Source of the DNA: CALMEE01 sp041748315
Lineage (GTDB): Bacteria; Planctomycetota; Planctomycetia; Pirellulales; Pirellulaceae
DNA: 37,320 bases
Assembly: GCA_041748315.1 (NCBI GenBank)
Contig: JBGTDM010000054.1
Location: 1-37,320, forward strand
Reading direction: 5' to 3'
The position numbers were made by a program, and so were the translations under genes. How positions within the stretch are numbered: position 1 is the stretch's first letter; the number at the start of each line of letters is the position of its first letter. This document shows positions 16,917-25,909 of the stretch, piece by piece. Under the pieces are notes generated by a model. It worked only from the letters and a program-made list of their open reading frames with translations. It ran no database searches and was not told where the DNA came from.

Positions 16917-17179
16917 CGCTCTCCTCAGACGACGGAGCGTGCATATCAATTACCGGCAACCCCATTCCCTTCCATGCTGAATACCTGGTAGCCGTCGCAT
17001 TCGACCGTGGAACGCTTGGCCAACAGAAACTTGCGGTCAAGTTTGCGCTCGAACTCCCTCTGCCGACCCCTGCCGTGAATCAAAGGCACGGTCATCGTAT
17101 TCAGGATTACATATAAAATGGGAACTCGTGGCATAAATGTGCTTACGTCAAATTGACAACCTAGGAGAATTCGTTCAGC

Positions 17180-19567
17180 ATGGAAATCTCAAATTGCATT
17201 GAAACTCCGACGAAGAGCCAGGAACCTTCCATGAACCTGAAACGAAACTCAAGTTACCTCGTTCTGATAAGCCTGATGTTGCTCGTCAATTCAGGTATTG
17301 CGCAACAGGCCAAGCCACCCATTCTTGATGCTGAAACGCGGCTTGAGTTCTATCATCAGCACGAAGCGATGAAAGAGGTCGCTGTTTTGCCTGACAAGAA
17401 ATGGGAGCATGTGGGTCCTGAGGTGATGAGCGGACGCGTTACGGATATTGCCGTGCCCCTTGATCAACCCTTTACTTTCTTTGTCGCGACCGCATCCGGT
17501 GGCGTGTGGAAGACTGAAAACGAAGCAACGACTTGGCAACCACTGTTTGATGATGCACCCTCAGGATCCGTGGGTGCCATCGCCATCGATCAGAACCAAA
17601 CGAATATTATCTGGGTCGGTTTGGGAGAATCAAATATTTTCCGAAGCAGCATGTCCGGTACGGGTGTCTATCGTTCAGTGGACCATGGAAAGACTTGGGA
17701 ACATAAAGGTTTGGCGGATTCACATCATATCGGACGTATCGTGATTCATCCCAACGATCCGAATACGGTGTATGTTGCGGCATCCGGGCACGAGTGGACG
17801 CCAAACGAGGAGCGGGGTGTCTATAAAACCATAGATGGAGGTCAAACTTGGGAACAAGTGCTATATATCAACGACGTGATCGGCGCGGTGGATTTGGCGA
17901 TGGATCCAACGAACCCTAATCAGTTGTACGCATCGATGTGGAACCGAACCCGGCTCAAGTGGAGTGATCCGGTACCAGGGCCCGACGATGGGATATTTAG
18001 GACGACGGATGGTGGTATGACCTGGACCAAGTGCGACGACGGTTTGCCGCCGGCTGAGACAACGGGACGAATGGGCGTCGCGATCGCTCATTCCAATCCC
18101 GATGTTGTCTATGTGTTGTTGGACAATCATCAAAGCGCTCGTGAAGCTCAGGAGGGAGAGCGCGATAGCTATGGTCGGTCGAGGTCAGCCGTGATCAAAG
18201 GCGCCGAGGTTTACAGATCAGATAACCGAGGCGACACTTGGACTAAAGTCAGTCGGAATGACGAACTGATGACGCGACTGTTTTCTACCTATGGTTGGGT
18301 TTTCGGTCAAATCCGAGTGGATCCAAATGATGAAGACACCATCTATGTGATGGGTGTTCCATTACTCAAGTCAACCGATGGTGGAAAGACGTTCAAAAAC
18401 CTTGCCTACCGTGGGCTTCATGCCGATCACCACGCAATGTGGATCAATCCTGAGAACTCGAACCATGTCATCAATGGCAACGATGGCGGGATTAACATTT
18501 CTTACGATGGTGGAAACACATGGAAGGATATCGTAAACCTTCCAGTGGTGCAGTTTTACAACTTGGAGCTTGATCAGGCCCAACCGTTTAACGTATACGG
18601 TTCGATCCAGGACAATGGGAGTTATATGGGCCCATCGGATTATCGGCCTGGACGAAGCCCCTACCACGCATGGAGCCGGATTCCTGGGGGAGAAGCAAGC
18701 ATCATTGTTGTCGATCCCAATGACCAGAATCTCTTGTACTCTGAGGGATTCTATGGATCGCTAATGCGGTCCACCATGAACCCGCGAAAAACCGACCGGA
18801 TCGCTCCTCAGAGTCAGCCGGGTGATCCTCCGTTACGCGGCCAGTGGTTGGCACCATTCATGCTGTCGCCGCATAACTCGCAAATCGTTTACCACGGGAT
18901 GAACAAGCTGTTTCGCTCTATGGATCGAGGCGACAGTTGGAATGAGATCAGCCCCGACTTAACCTATAACGATTCTGAACGAAGAGGAAATATCCCCTTT
19001 GCAACACTGACCTCCATTTCAGAGTCGCCGCGGCAATTCGGCCTGCTGTACGTCGGCTCCGATGATGGCAAGGTACAAATGACTCGCAACAGCGGAACAG
19101 ACTGGAAAGAGATTATGAGTGGGATTCCACAACATAAATGGGTGTCGCGAATTGTTGCTTCCCGCTACGATTTACCCACGGTTTTCCTGACACAAAACGG
19201 CAAGCGCGACAACGACTTTCAGGTCTATGTCTACAAGTCAGTCGATTTCGGAGAGTCGTGGCTTGACATCTCAGGGAATTTACCCGGTGGTCCTGTCAAT
19301 GTGATAACGGAAGATCCGCATTATCCGAATTTGCTCTATGTCGGAACGGATTTGGGTGTCTATGTGAGTACGAATGGTGGTGAATCTTGGGCGATCCTCG
19401 GGAGCGATTTGCCGAATGTGTTCGTTCATGACCTTAAGATTCATGAACGCGACCAAGTTGCAGTGATTGCAACCCACGGTCGTGGAATTTTTAAGATTGA
19501 TTTGAAACCGCTATACAGCACGTTTCAACCTGCGAGCGGTGAAGACAACGAATCGGACGACGACTAA
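17180..19567 (+). CDS. Exported Asp-box (BNR/sortilin-like) beta-propeller protein
   Basis: A large secreted protein of up to 795 residues built from Asp-box repeats of the VPS10/BNR kind. At least ten are visible, each S/T-x-D-x-G-x-[ST]-[WF]: for example SVDHGKTWE, TIDGGQTWE, TTDGGMTWT, STDGGKTF, SYDGGNTW, SMDRGDSW, SVDFGESW and STNGGESW. They should form one or two beta-propellers that bind sugars, peptides or other ligands outside the cytoplasm. Two starts are possible. The ATG at 17180 has AGGAGA ten bases upstream; the ATG at 17231 has AGGAA six bases upstream and begins directly with a signal peptide (MNLKRNSSYLVLISL to GIAQQ). The second fits secretion better. Catalytic residues of a glycosidase are not evident. 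The C-terminus is acidic (ESDDD). It is monocistronic and followed by a repeat array. Confidence 0.88.
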   Translation: MEISNCIETPTKSQEPSMNLKRNSSYLVLISLMLLVNSGIAQQAKPPILDAETRLEFYHQHEAMKEVAVLPDKKWEHVGPEVMSGRVTDIAVPLDQPFTFFVATASGGVWKTENEATTWQPLFDDAPSGSVGAIAIDQNQTNIIWVGLGESNIFRSSMSGTGVYRSVDHGKTWEHKGLADSHHIGRIVIHPNDPNTVYVAASGHEWTPNEERGVYKTIDGGQTWEQVLYINDVIGAVDLAMDPTNPNQLYASMWNRTRLKWSDPVPGPDDGIFRTTDGGMTWTKCDDGLPPAETTGRMGVAIAHSNPDVVYVLLDNHQSAREAQEGERDSYGRSRSAVIKGAEVYRSDNRGDTWTKVSRNDELMTRLFSTYGWVFGQIRVDPNDEDTIYVMGVPLLKSTDGGKTFKNLAYRGLHADHHAMWINPENSNHVINGNDGGINISYDGGNTWKDIVNLPVVQFYNLELDQAQPFNVYGSIQDNGSYMGPSDYRPGRSPYHAWSRIPGGEASIIVVDPNDQNLLYSEGFYGSLMRSTMNPRKTDRIAPQSQPGDPPLRGQWLAPFMLSPHNSQIVYHGMNKLFRSMDRGDSWNEISPDLTYNDSERRGNIPFATLTSISESPRQFGLLYVGSDDGKVQMTRNSGTDWKEIMSGIPQHKWVSRIVASRYDLPTVFLTQNGKRDNDFQVYVYKSVDFGESWLDISGNLPGGPVNVITEDPHYPNLLYVGTDLGVYVSTNGGESWAILGSDLPNVFVHDLKIHERDQVAVIATHGRGIFKIDLKPLYSTFQPASGEDNESDDD

Positions 19568-19685
19568 TCGATCATTGTTGGATCCAGCGGAGTACGATAA
19601 CCTTGATCTAGTCGTGGTGTGCCGCGAAAAATTAATAAGGTAATTTTGGTTAGATTTGCGAAACGCCCGCATGCATATTTTGGGG

Positions 19686-19863
19686 GTTTGAGTTCACGCT
19701 TTAGCGTGTTTTTCGCGTACAATCGTTGGAGTTCACGCTTTAGCGTGTTTTTCGCGTACGATACGATTGTTGGAGTTCACGCTTTAGCGTGTTTTCGTGA
19801 CTCAATAACCAAACATTGCGTGCAGAAGGTGGCGCTCGGACAGCCTAAAGGCTGAACTCCAAC
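19686..19863 (+). repeat. Array of three hairpin repeats plus inverted copy
   Basis: Three units at 19686, 19725 and 19769 carry GTT(G/T)GAGTTCA followed by the hairpin CACGC-TTTA-GCGTG and T-runs; the first two share a TTTTTCGCGTAC tail. An inverted copy, CAGCC-TAAA-GGCTG then AACTCCAAC, is at 19841-19863. The array lies between the propeller gene end at 19567 and the minus-strand gene end at 19902, so it can serve as a terminator for both. Confidence 0.9.
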
Positions 19864-19901
19864 TTCCGCACACAATTAAATCATCAAAGACTCGCGCTTA
19901 A

Positions 19902-20099
19902 TCAACCGACTTTCACGTTGATCAAGTCCTGCTGAATCTCGTCACCGCGACGATTAATCAGTTGATGGTCATCGTCGTTGTCGACGGCGTCGGCCTGAAC
20001 CTGAAGTTCTTCAATTTCCTGGTGCAACCGAACGAATTCCGACGGCATCCGATTATTACTGGTTGCGTTGTCCCGAGTAGCATTGACATGGAATTCCAT
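19902..20099 (-). CDS. Possible small acidic protein
   Basis: A candidate 65-residue protein from the ATG at 20099. The last 48 residues look like real coding sequence: a helical, Glu/Gln/Asp-rich run beginning MPSEFVRLHQEIEELQVQAD and then VDNDDDHQLINRRGDEIQQDL. The same frame is open upstream to 20567, but that part is a shadow of the His-rich protein gene and is interrupted functionally by its terminator at 20263-20304. Either the ATG at 20099 or one at 20048 may be used; neither has a strong ribosome binding site. No family is recognised. A chance frame cannot be excluded. Confidence 0.35.
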   Translation of the reverse strand: MEFHVNATRDNATSNNRMPSEFVRLHQEIEELQVQADAVDNDDDHQLINRRGDEIQQDLINVKVG

Positions 20100-20262
20100 T
20101 TGGCACCGTTCAGTGAAAGCCGTGCAGTTGAAGCGATCATCCGGGCTTATGGACGAAGCGAGGGAAATTGGCTCGTTCTTTTCTAAATTTGCCTCAACCC
20201 TGAGGATGTGATGGTCTTGGCAACGGGTTGCGATCCCTGTCGTGCCTAAAAAAATCGCACGA

Positions 20263-20304
20263 CAAAAAAATAACGGCACACCAATCTTACTTTGGCGTGC
20301 CGTT
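20263..20304 (-). terminator. Rho-independent terminator
   Basis: Read on the minus strand, AACGGCACGCCA (20304-20293) pairs with TGGTGTGCCGTT (20283-20272), with one G.T pair and a 9-base loop, and is followed by a run of seven T near 20270-20263. It lies just after the stop codon of the His-rich protein gene at 20338. Confidence 0.9.
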
Positions 20305-20337
20305 GGCCGTATCGCAACCGTCAATTTGACGATTTGC

Positions 20338-21084
20338 CTAGAATCTGAAGGTAAACTTTGAACTTCCGCCGCCGATCGAAAGGCTAATTCCGCCTTGATC
20401 TCGTCCATAATAATCATGGGCGCTGCGGTGGTTGTTATATGGAGAGTGTCCATAGTGTCCATGGTTGTGACTCGATTGGCTTCGGCGATGATGACCAGCA
20501 TATTGGTCATGGTATTGGTGCGCACCACCATAAACATGTTGACGGTACACATATTGTTCATGGACAACCGGTGCGCGATAAACTTCTGTCCGCGTTACCG
20601 TGTGACGATACTTGCTGGGGCAATAGCCAACCGAGCGTAAATACCGAAGCTCATCGCGAGCTTGATCAATATTGGTTTTCAACTCGTATAACTTGTTTTT
20701 GACGATTGTGATCGGACGGTGAAAGCGACTATGTCCACAGGTCGGGCTATGTTCGACCGCATGGAATAAACCTTTAAAGTGGTAGTACTTTCCCTCTAAC
20801 TGAGCCAAACTTACTTCCATGTGGGTTAGATTGCCAGTCAAATGAATGACGTCATGCATCTTCATCGCAGACTGACGCATGTCCAATGCCGCCAATACGA
20901 GATGCTCGTATTGATGGGTGTGCTTGAACATACTCACGTCATCAACCAATTCTCGTGCCTGGCATTCAAGTTGCGAGACCAATTGATCGATATGACGGAA
21001 CGATTGGGCCGCCGCTTGGGATGACAAGGTAACGGCAAAAACCGCGCTAAGCAGGGTCGTGATTAGAGTACTTTGAATTTTCAT
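20338..21084 (-). CDS. Secreted His-rich protein
   Basis: A 248-residue exported protein with a clear signal peptide (MKIQSTLITTLLSAVFAVTL to QAAA, cleavage near 26). The middle (about 30-155) is helical, with FRHIDQLVSQLECQARELVDD and a four-helix-like pattern containing HHxx-type histidines; two cysteines (41 and about 117) could pair. The C-terminal part (about 170-232) is low complexity, rich in His, Tyr and Gly (YRQHVYGGAHQYHDQYAGHH and similar), followed by a Gly/Ser patch and KFTFRF at the end. Such tails can bind metal ions. No named family is recognised. A sigma-54-like promoter is possible at 21151-21164, about 70 bases before the start. A strong terminator follows. Confidence 0.85.
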   Translation of the reverse strand: MKIQSTLITTLLSAVFAVTLSSQAAAQSFRHIDQLVSQLECQARELVDDVSMFKHTHQYEHLVLAALDMRQSAMKMHDVIHLTGNLTHMEVSLAQLEGKYYHFKGLFHAVEHSPTCGHSRFHRPITIVKNKLYELKTNIDQARDELRYLRSVGYCPSKYRHTVTRTEVYRAPVVHEQYVYRQHVYGGAHQYHDQYAGHHRRSQSSHNHGHYGHSPYNNHRSAHDYYGRDQGGISLSIGGGSSKFTFRF

Positions 21085-21437
21085 GGTCTTGGCTTTCCCT
21101 GAACTGGAAGAGACTGGTTAGACAGGTCATCTGCCTGAAGAAATGTGATAGCTAAACGCGTGCCGAATTTGCAAACCAAATTGAATAAATTACAAAAACA
21201 CCAGTAATTGGGTGGTTTTCTTAAAGTATTCGGAAACCCAGTTTCGAGAGAAATCGTCATCAAACTGACATCATAATGACTTCAGTGAAATCGATTTGAT
21301 GGCAGAATGGCAAGCTCGACCAACGATTTTGGACCGTTCGACGGTTGCCCAACGGTGAATCGTGTGCCAATTCAAGGTGATGATTCGACGTTGCAGCCGA
21401 GAAACCAACGGCTGCTTGTGTTTTTGAACTGAGATGT
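21085..21437. other. 353-base spacer
   Basis: This stretch lies between two minus-strand genes. Part of it, nearest 21085, is the upstream region of the His-rich gene and contains the GG-N10-GC element at 21151-21164. A 68-residue frame at 21271-21477 overlaps the CoA-binding gene and looks spurious. Confidence 0.5.
21151..21164 (-). promoter_or_regulatory. Possible sigma-54 promoter
   Basis: On the minus strand, GGCACGCGTTTAGC keeps the invariant GG and GC of a -24/-12 promoter with exactly ten bases between them, and GGCAC matches the -24 consensus. The -12 part is TAGC rather than TTGC. It would start transcription near 21140, giving a leader of about 55 bases for the His-rich protein. 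Confidence 0.3.
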
Positions 21438-21839
21438 TTAAGCGGATTCTCGGTATCCCAAGGCCACCAGAATACATGGACCTTGAGCGATCAAACTCAT
21501 TCCGTAAAGCTTGCCAAGCTGAATTGCGATCTCACTTTCAGCACCCGGTTGCATCCATATATGTTTAATACCGAGTTGTTGAGCCTCTTCAATCACCTTC
21601 TCGGTCACCGAGGGTTGAGTGACGATCGAGATGCCGTGAAGCTTAACGCCAATTGAAGTCAGGTCGGGAAATGACTTTAATCCTTCGACTTCATCCGCTC
21701 GCGGATTAACTGGAAAAACTTCGATGTCATTCTGCAGGTAACAACGTAAGACTTTGTTTCCGTATTTGTCGCGATCAACGGAAGCACCAACAACGGCAAA
21801 CGGCGAACCGTTAAGGAACTGATCAATTTCCGCTGACAT
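21438..21839 (-). CDS. CoA-binding domain protein
   Basis: A 133-residue Rossmann-fold protein of the small CoA-binding (YccU-like) family. The N-terminal nucleotide-binding turn is FAVVGASVDRDKYGNKV (14-30), followed by a phosphate-contact region with DIEVFPVNPRADEVEGLKSF (38-57) and the typical GIKHIWMQPGAESE (about 89-102). Length matches stand-alone members, which bind CoA but whose cellular role is unclear; they may sense or regulate acyl-CoA metabolism. It is cytoplasmic. The ATG at 21839 is the natural start. It is followed 353 bases later by the His-rich gene in the same direction, with no evidence of co-transcription. Confidence 0.9.
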   Translation of the reverse strand: MSAEIDQFLNGSPFAVVGASVDRDKYGNKVLRCYLQNDIEVFPVNPRADEVEGLKSFPDLTSIGVKLHGISIVTQPSVTEKVIEEAQQLGIKHIWMQPGAESEIAIQLGKLYGMSLIAQGPCILVALGYRESA

Positions 21840-22766
21840 AGGGGGACTCGTGTCAAAAAATCATATCGACAATTAGTTCTTCAAATCACATTGTGCAACT
21901 TGACGTGCACAATTCAAGTACCGCCTCATACTCAATGAAATGGTACTCGTATTCGTACTCGTAGTCCATATCCGGAATGTGTCAACAAGTTGAGACAACA
22001 TTGTTTTGAAATTAGCGAGTTGAGAGTCATTGGTAATGCCATGGGGGCTTGCCCCCGAACCCCCAGGAGTTTTTTAGGCATCGCTCGGGTGTTCAAAGGA
22101 TTATTTGTTGCAATGTTTAGTTTGTCCAGCAAAACAGAAATTGGCTCTGCGGGAACGCAACCCACTAGGGGATAACCGGCTTGAGGGCGCATCAAAGACG
22201 CGACTTTAGGGGGGCCAAAACAATAAACTTCTGGCGTCCCTTTTTCGTTGTTTTCCTGCTTGGCCGGTGGATTGATCCCGACGATTGAACTCCGTCCCCG
22301 TTCCTCTGTAGTCTCCGTTTTTTCGGTCTAAATCATTTCTGACCCCTTCGAAGGTCAGTCAAAAAACGATTGCCGACACACACCGTTCGCTGCTGCGCTG
22401 GTCGCAACCTGACCGCCCATCGATTATCAAAGAAAATCAATCACAGACCGAAACCGTGGGGAATGAACTCAACGATTACCCCTTCACTTTCACCCCCCCT
22501 TCACTCCCTTCATTCTCATTGGTTGGAGCAGGCATATCAGGCAGAATCATCGCGCGAACACCAGATCCCCAAACCAGCACGTTTGCTCAGTTTAACACAA
22601 GAATCCTGATCTCTCCGGTGGATATTTCGCCCCATGTTCTGGTCCTTGCAAACGCTGATAGGGACTTTCCATGATTCATTTAGAAAATTGAGTTTGCTGA
22701 TTTAATCAAATTTGTCTAAGTTTCTGTTTGTATTCAGATCGTCACGAGCTATCGGTTGTGGAATTC
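21840..22766. other. 927-base gene-free spacer
   Basis: A divergent spacer between the CoA-binding gene and the permease. It contains a GC-rich hairpin GGGGGC-TT-GCCCCC (22043-22056) followed by a second C-run, alternating TCGTATTCGTACTCGTAG near 21948-21966, and an interrupted palindrome CTGACC...GGTCAG at 22339-22358. Short frames on both strands (for example 21932-22195, minus) lack ribosome binding sites and family resemblance. It may be a decayed or repeat-derived region; nothing more can be said. Confidence 0.55.
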
Positions 22767-23948
22767 ATGGGCATACTTTCGCGCTACGTTTTTGTTGAGC
22801 TGCTTAAGGTTTTTTTGATTACCGCTACCGGTATGACTTTACTGATGATGTTGGTCGGTGTTGTCCAAGAGGCGGTTCGAGAGAATCTGACTCCGGAAAC
22901 GATTTTACAATTGTTGCCGTATATTTTGCCGAACGCGCTTTGTTTTGCGATTCCGGGTACGATTTTGTTTTCGGTTTGCCTTGTTTTTGGACGGATGTCT
23001 GCGGCCAATGAAATTGTGGCCATTAAGTCGGCTGGGTTATCGCCATTACGTGTATTATGGCCTGCGTTATTACTTGCATGTTGTCTGAGCTTTTTTACGG
23101 TGTTTTTGAACGATCTAGCGGTTTCCTGGGGGCGCCATGGAATCTACCGCGTCGTTTTGAATTCGGTCGAAAAAACGATTTACGCGGTTTTGAATTCCGA
23201 GAGGAGTTATAGCAAGGGGAACCTGACGATCGAAGTGGATGGAGTTGCGGATAAGCAGTTACTTTCACCTCGTGTTGAGATACAGGACGAGCGACGTGTG
23301 CTACGATTCCAAGCCGAATCGGCGCGGATTTATGTCAATCTGGAACAGGAGGAATTGGTTTTTTCGGTTAAGGACGCGATCGCCGAGGATCCAACCCACG
23401 GCGCAATAATACGATTGGCCGACGATGAAATCGGCATTCCGCTTCGCGATACCACCAAAGAACGAGTCCGCGCTGCAAGTCCTTCCAACTTACCTTTGAA
23501 AACGATGTCGCGCGAACTGGAACAAGAGCAAAAGAATCTGGATAGTTTCCAACGTTTATTTGCCTTGCAAGCTGCCATGGGGTGTTCAGCCGGCGATTTT
23601 CATGATGTGACATCGTCCCTTTGGAATGAACGGAGGGAACGACTCGTCGATTCGCAACAACGAATTTATCGTCTGCGAACCGAGCCATGGCGGCGTTGGG
23701 CTAATGGTTTCAGTTGTTTGTGTTTTGTGTTGGTCGGTGCGCCGTTGGCGGTGTATCTTCGCCGTTCAGATTTCTGGACGACATTTGCCCTGTGTTTTAT
23801 TCCGATCCTGATCGCGTACTATCCACTGTTGATGTTTGGCGTCTCGCAAGCCAAGGCTGGCCGAGTTCCTCCGATAACGGTATGGTTAGGAAACTTGGTG
23901 ATGCTGACCGTCGGTGCATGGCTTGTAAAGCGAATGGTACGTAGCTGA
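22767..23948 (+). CDS. LptF/LptG-family permease
   Basis: A 393-residue inner-membrane protein of the YjgP/YjgQ family, the transmembrane part of the ABC system that extracts lipopolysaccharide and pushes it across the periplasm. Three N-terminal helices (about 8-37, 53-75, 94-112) are joined by the hallmark cytoplasmic segment ANEIVAIKSAGLSPLRVLWP; a periplasmic beta-rich domain (about 125-230) and a linker with ELEQEQKNLDSFQRLF follow; then three helices near 300-388 (FSCLCFVLVGAPLAVYL, TFALCFIPILIAYYPLL, WLGNLVMLTVGAWLV). The ATG at 22767 is preferred over a TTG at 22728. No LptB or second permease gene is in the window, so I cannot tell LptF from LptG. Confidence 0.9.
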   Translation: MGILSRYVFVELLKVFLITATGMTLLMMLVGVVQEAVRENLTPETILQLLPYILPNALCFAIPGTILFSVCLVFGRMSAANEIVAIKSAGLSPLRVLWPALLLACCLSFFTVFLNDLAVSWGRHGIYRVVLNSVEKTIYAVLNSERSYSKGNLTIEVDGVADKQLLSPRVEIQDERRVLRFQAESARIYVNLEQEELVFSVKDAIAEDPTHGAIIRLADDEIGIPLRDTTKERVRAASPSNLPLKTMSRELEQEQKNLDSFQRLFALQAAMGCSAGDFHDVTSSLWNERRERLVDSQQRIYRLRTEPWRRWANGFSCLCFVLVGAPLAVYLRRSDFWTTFALCFIPILIAYYPLLMFGVSQAKAGRVPPITVWLGNLVMLTVGAWLVKRMVRS

Positions 23949-24301
23949 GATTTTGGCTGGTGGTCGAGGGTGGTCAAGTTGGCATACTGGCAATTTCATG
24001 CAAGCATTTCCTGGATAGGATTCGATTTACAGCAGTTTGACAGTTCGGTAGGATTGCCGTTGCCGGATCAGGGCATTCCGAATAATATTTGACCACTGTC
24101 GGAAATGTAATATTTACAGAATTTCCTGGTTCTCATAGTTTACGGACAGTATATGATTCACCAGGAGGGTTGAGTCGCAAAAGTTGGATTGTTGTGCCCC
24201 GATAGTTTGCTGGATCGTCATTGGAAAACGATCCAGGCCCGCCACGCAATTGACTTAACGAGGCGAAAATAATTCTTGAGCCCTGGACATGGAGGTCGTT
24301 G
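23949..24301 (+). other. 353-base gene-free spacer
   Basis: This spacer lies between the permease and the two-component operon. It probably contains the promoter of the kinase gene; a GGAGG box sits at its very end. No open frame, RNA gene or repeat is evident. Confidence 0.5.
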
Positions 24302-25909
24302 GTGCTTTCCCGCAGACGTATCCGCTCGCAGCTATTTTACGGCGTCACGAAATTATTCGTCGTCGTTGCCGTGCTTTCTGCTGCCGGATTTCATGGGGTT
24401 CTGAAGTTCCGCACGCTGACGAAGAATATCCGAGCCCGTTCCGCAGAGCTACCTCTGGCGGCAGAGTTGAGCAGTCGCGTGAGCGATTTGCGAGCGACAT
24501 TTTCCAAATCCGGATCGCCCGCCGACATTGGGACGACGGTTAACAATATCTTTGTCGAAGTCGGATTTGCTCAAGCGACCTTTGAGATGGACCTTCGCGA
24601 TTGTTTTCAAGCGATGGAAAACTATCGCCGAGTTGTGCGCGAAAACGTGATTTCGGACCCGAGGATGGCAGATACCTCTAAAGAGGATGAGTCGATTCAA
24701 TTAATCGAACGTCGGTTGCACAAGATCAGTGAGTTATCGCATGACGACGGTTGGCTCTATCAACCAGGACGGCGTGCCGAACTCTCTGATCAGATCGATC
24801 GCTTACAAGCCGAGGTCTCGATGCTCCCCGGCTATTTAAATGACCGAGTCGAGGATTTTTCAAAACATGCGCGCGCTGAGTACCACACAGCGTTGTTAAT
24901 TTGCGCTGGATTCAGCCTTTTGGCTGTGGCACTGATTTGCATGTTGGCTTGGCGATTTCACCGCAAGATTTTTCAGCCGTTAGAGATCCTCGCGGCGGGT
25001 TCAAGGCGAGTTGCGGGGGGGGATTACAATCATCGTGTCTGCCTACAGACCAACGATGAAATGGCTGAACTCGCAGTGGCTTTCAACGCAATGACCAAAA
25101 ACTTTCAGGAAATTCAGGAGAACTTGAACGATCAAGTCAAACAGCGAACTCGCGAAGTTGTGCGAAGTGAGCAATTGGCAAGTGTGGGATTCCTCGCGGC
25201 TGGCGTGGCTCACGAAATCAATAATCCGCTTGCGGCAATTGCCTGGAGCGCTGAATCTCTGGAGATGCGCATCAACGACATCCTCAATCCAAACTCGCAA
25301 CTCGTTGCCGAACAGCGTGACCATGAGATCGAGGATATGAAAAAGTACTTGAGGCGGATTCAGGATGAGGCCTTTCGATGCAAGGGAATCACGGGAGCCC
25401 TACTGGACTACTCACGATCCGGAGATGTCTCCAAATCGCCAAATGAATTGGGCGAGTTGATTGAGGGGGTCATCGAGATGGTGTCGCCGCTGGGAAAATA
25501 CAAAGAGAAATCAGTGAAGTTTGTGCGTCGGGAAGTTGTGTCGGCCTACGTTAAACCCCAGGAAATCAAACAGGTTGTTCTCAACCTGCTGACCAACGCC
25601 TTGGATAGCGTTGAACCGGGGGGTTCGGTCACGATCGAACTTGGCAGAAAAGAGAATTGCGCGACGATCACTGTTAACGACGATGGTTGTGGTATGTCGG
25701 ATGAAGTCCTGGAACACCTTTTCGAACCGTTTTTTACGCGTCGAAAGGATGGGCAGGGGACGGGCCTCGGACTATCGATTACGTATCGAATTGTACAGGA
25801 GCATGGTGGCGATATCCAGCCAAGCAGCTCGGGAGTCGGGATGGGATCCCAATTCGTTGTCACTTTACCTTTGGTGAATCATGAAATCGGAAAGTCACAT
25901 GCAGCGTAG
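24302..25909 (+). CDS. Membrane sensor histidine kinase, NtrB/AtoS type
   Basis: A 535-residue sensor kinase. The GTG at 24302 is chosen because GGAGG (24291-24295) lies six bases before it. Layout: first membrane helix (about 12-34), a periplasmic helical sensor domain (about 35-190, with RDCFQAMENYRRVV), second helix ALLICAGFSLLAVALICML (197-215), HAMP (about 218-270, with GGDYNHRV and NDEMAELAVAFNAMT), then HisKA with the phospho-acceptor His304 in AAGVAHEINNPLAAI, and an HATPase domain with N-box LLTNALDS (about 429-436), G1 DDGCGMSD (460-467), and G2 GQGTGLGLS (485-493). All catalytic elements are intact. Its gene overlaps the response-regulator gene by 29 bases, so the two form a cognate pair. 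The signal sensed is unknown. Confidence 0.93.
   Translation: MLSRRRIRSQLFYGVTKLFVVVAVLSAAGFHGVLKFRTLTKNIRARSAELPLAAELSSRVSDLRATFSKSGSPADIGTTVNNIFVEVGFAQATFEMDLRDCFQAMENYRRVVRENVISDPRMADTSKEDESIQLIERRLHKISELSHDDGWLYQPGRRAELSDQIDRLQAEVSMLPGYLNDRVEDFSKHARAEYHTALLICAGFSLLAVALICMLAWRFHRKIFQPLEILAAGSRRVAGGDYNHRVCLQTNDEMAELAVAFNAMTKNFQEIQENLNDQVKQRTREVVRSEQLASVGFLAAGVAHEINNPLAAIAWSAESLEMRINDILNPNSQLVAEQRDHEIEDMKKYLRRIQDEAFRCKGITGALLDYSRSGDVSKSPNELGELIEGVIEMVSPLGKYKEKSVKFVRREVVSAYVKPQEIKQVVLNLLTNALDSVEPGGSVTIELGRKENCATITVNDDGCGMSDEVLEHLFEPFFTRRKDGQGTGLGLSITYRIVQEHGGDIQPSSSGVGMGSQFVVTLPLVNHEIGKSHAA

Noticed and set aside
20105..20567. 5' part of the long minus-strand frame 19902-20567
   Set aside because: It overlaps the His-rich gene in another frame and crosses that gene's terminator; Met/Thr/Ile-rich shadow composition.
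22043..22056. GGGGGC-TT-GCCCCC hairpin as a terminator
   Set aside because: No T-run on either strand, and no gene end is within 180 bases; more likely a generic GC-rich repeat.
24925..24945. Sigma-54-like TGGCAC..TTGCAT inside the kinase gene
   Set aside because: Spacing between the two boxes is one base short and the site lies within coding sequence for a membrane helix.
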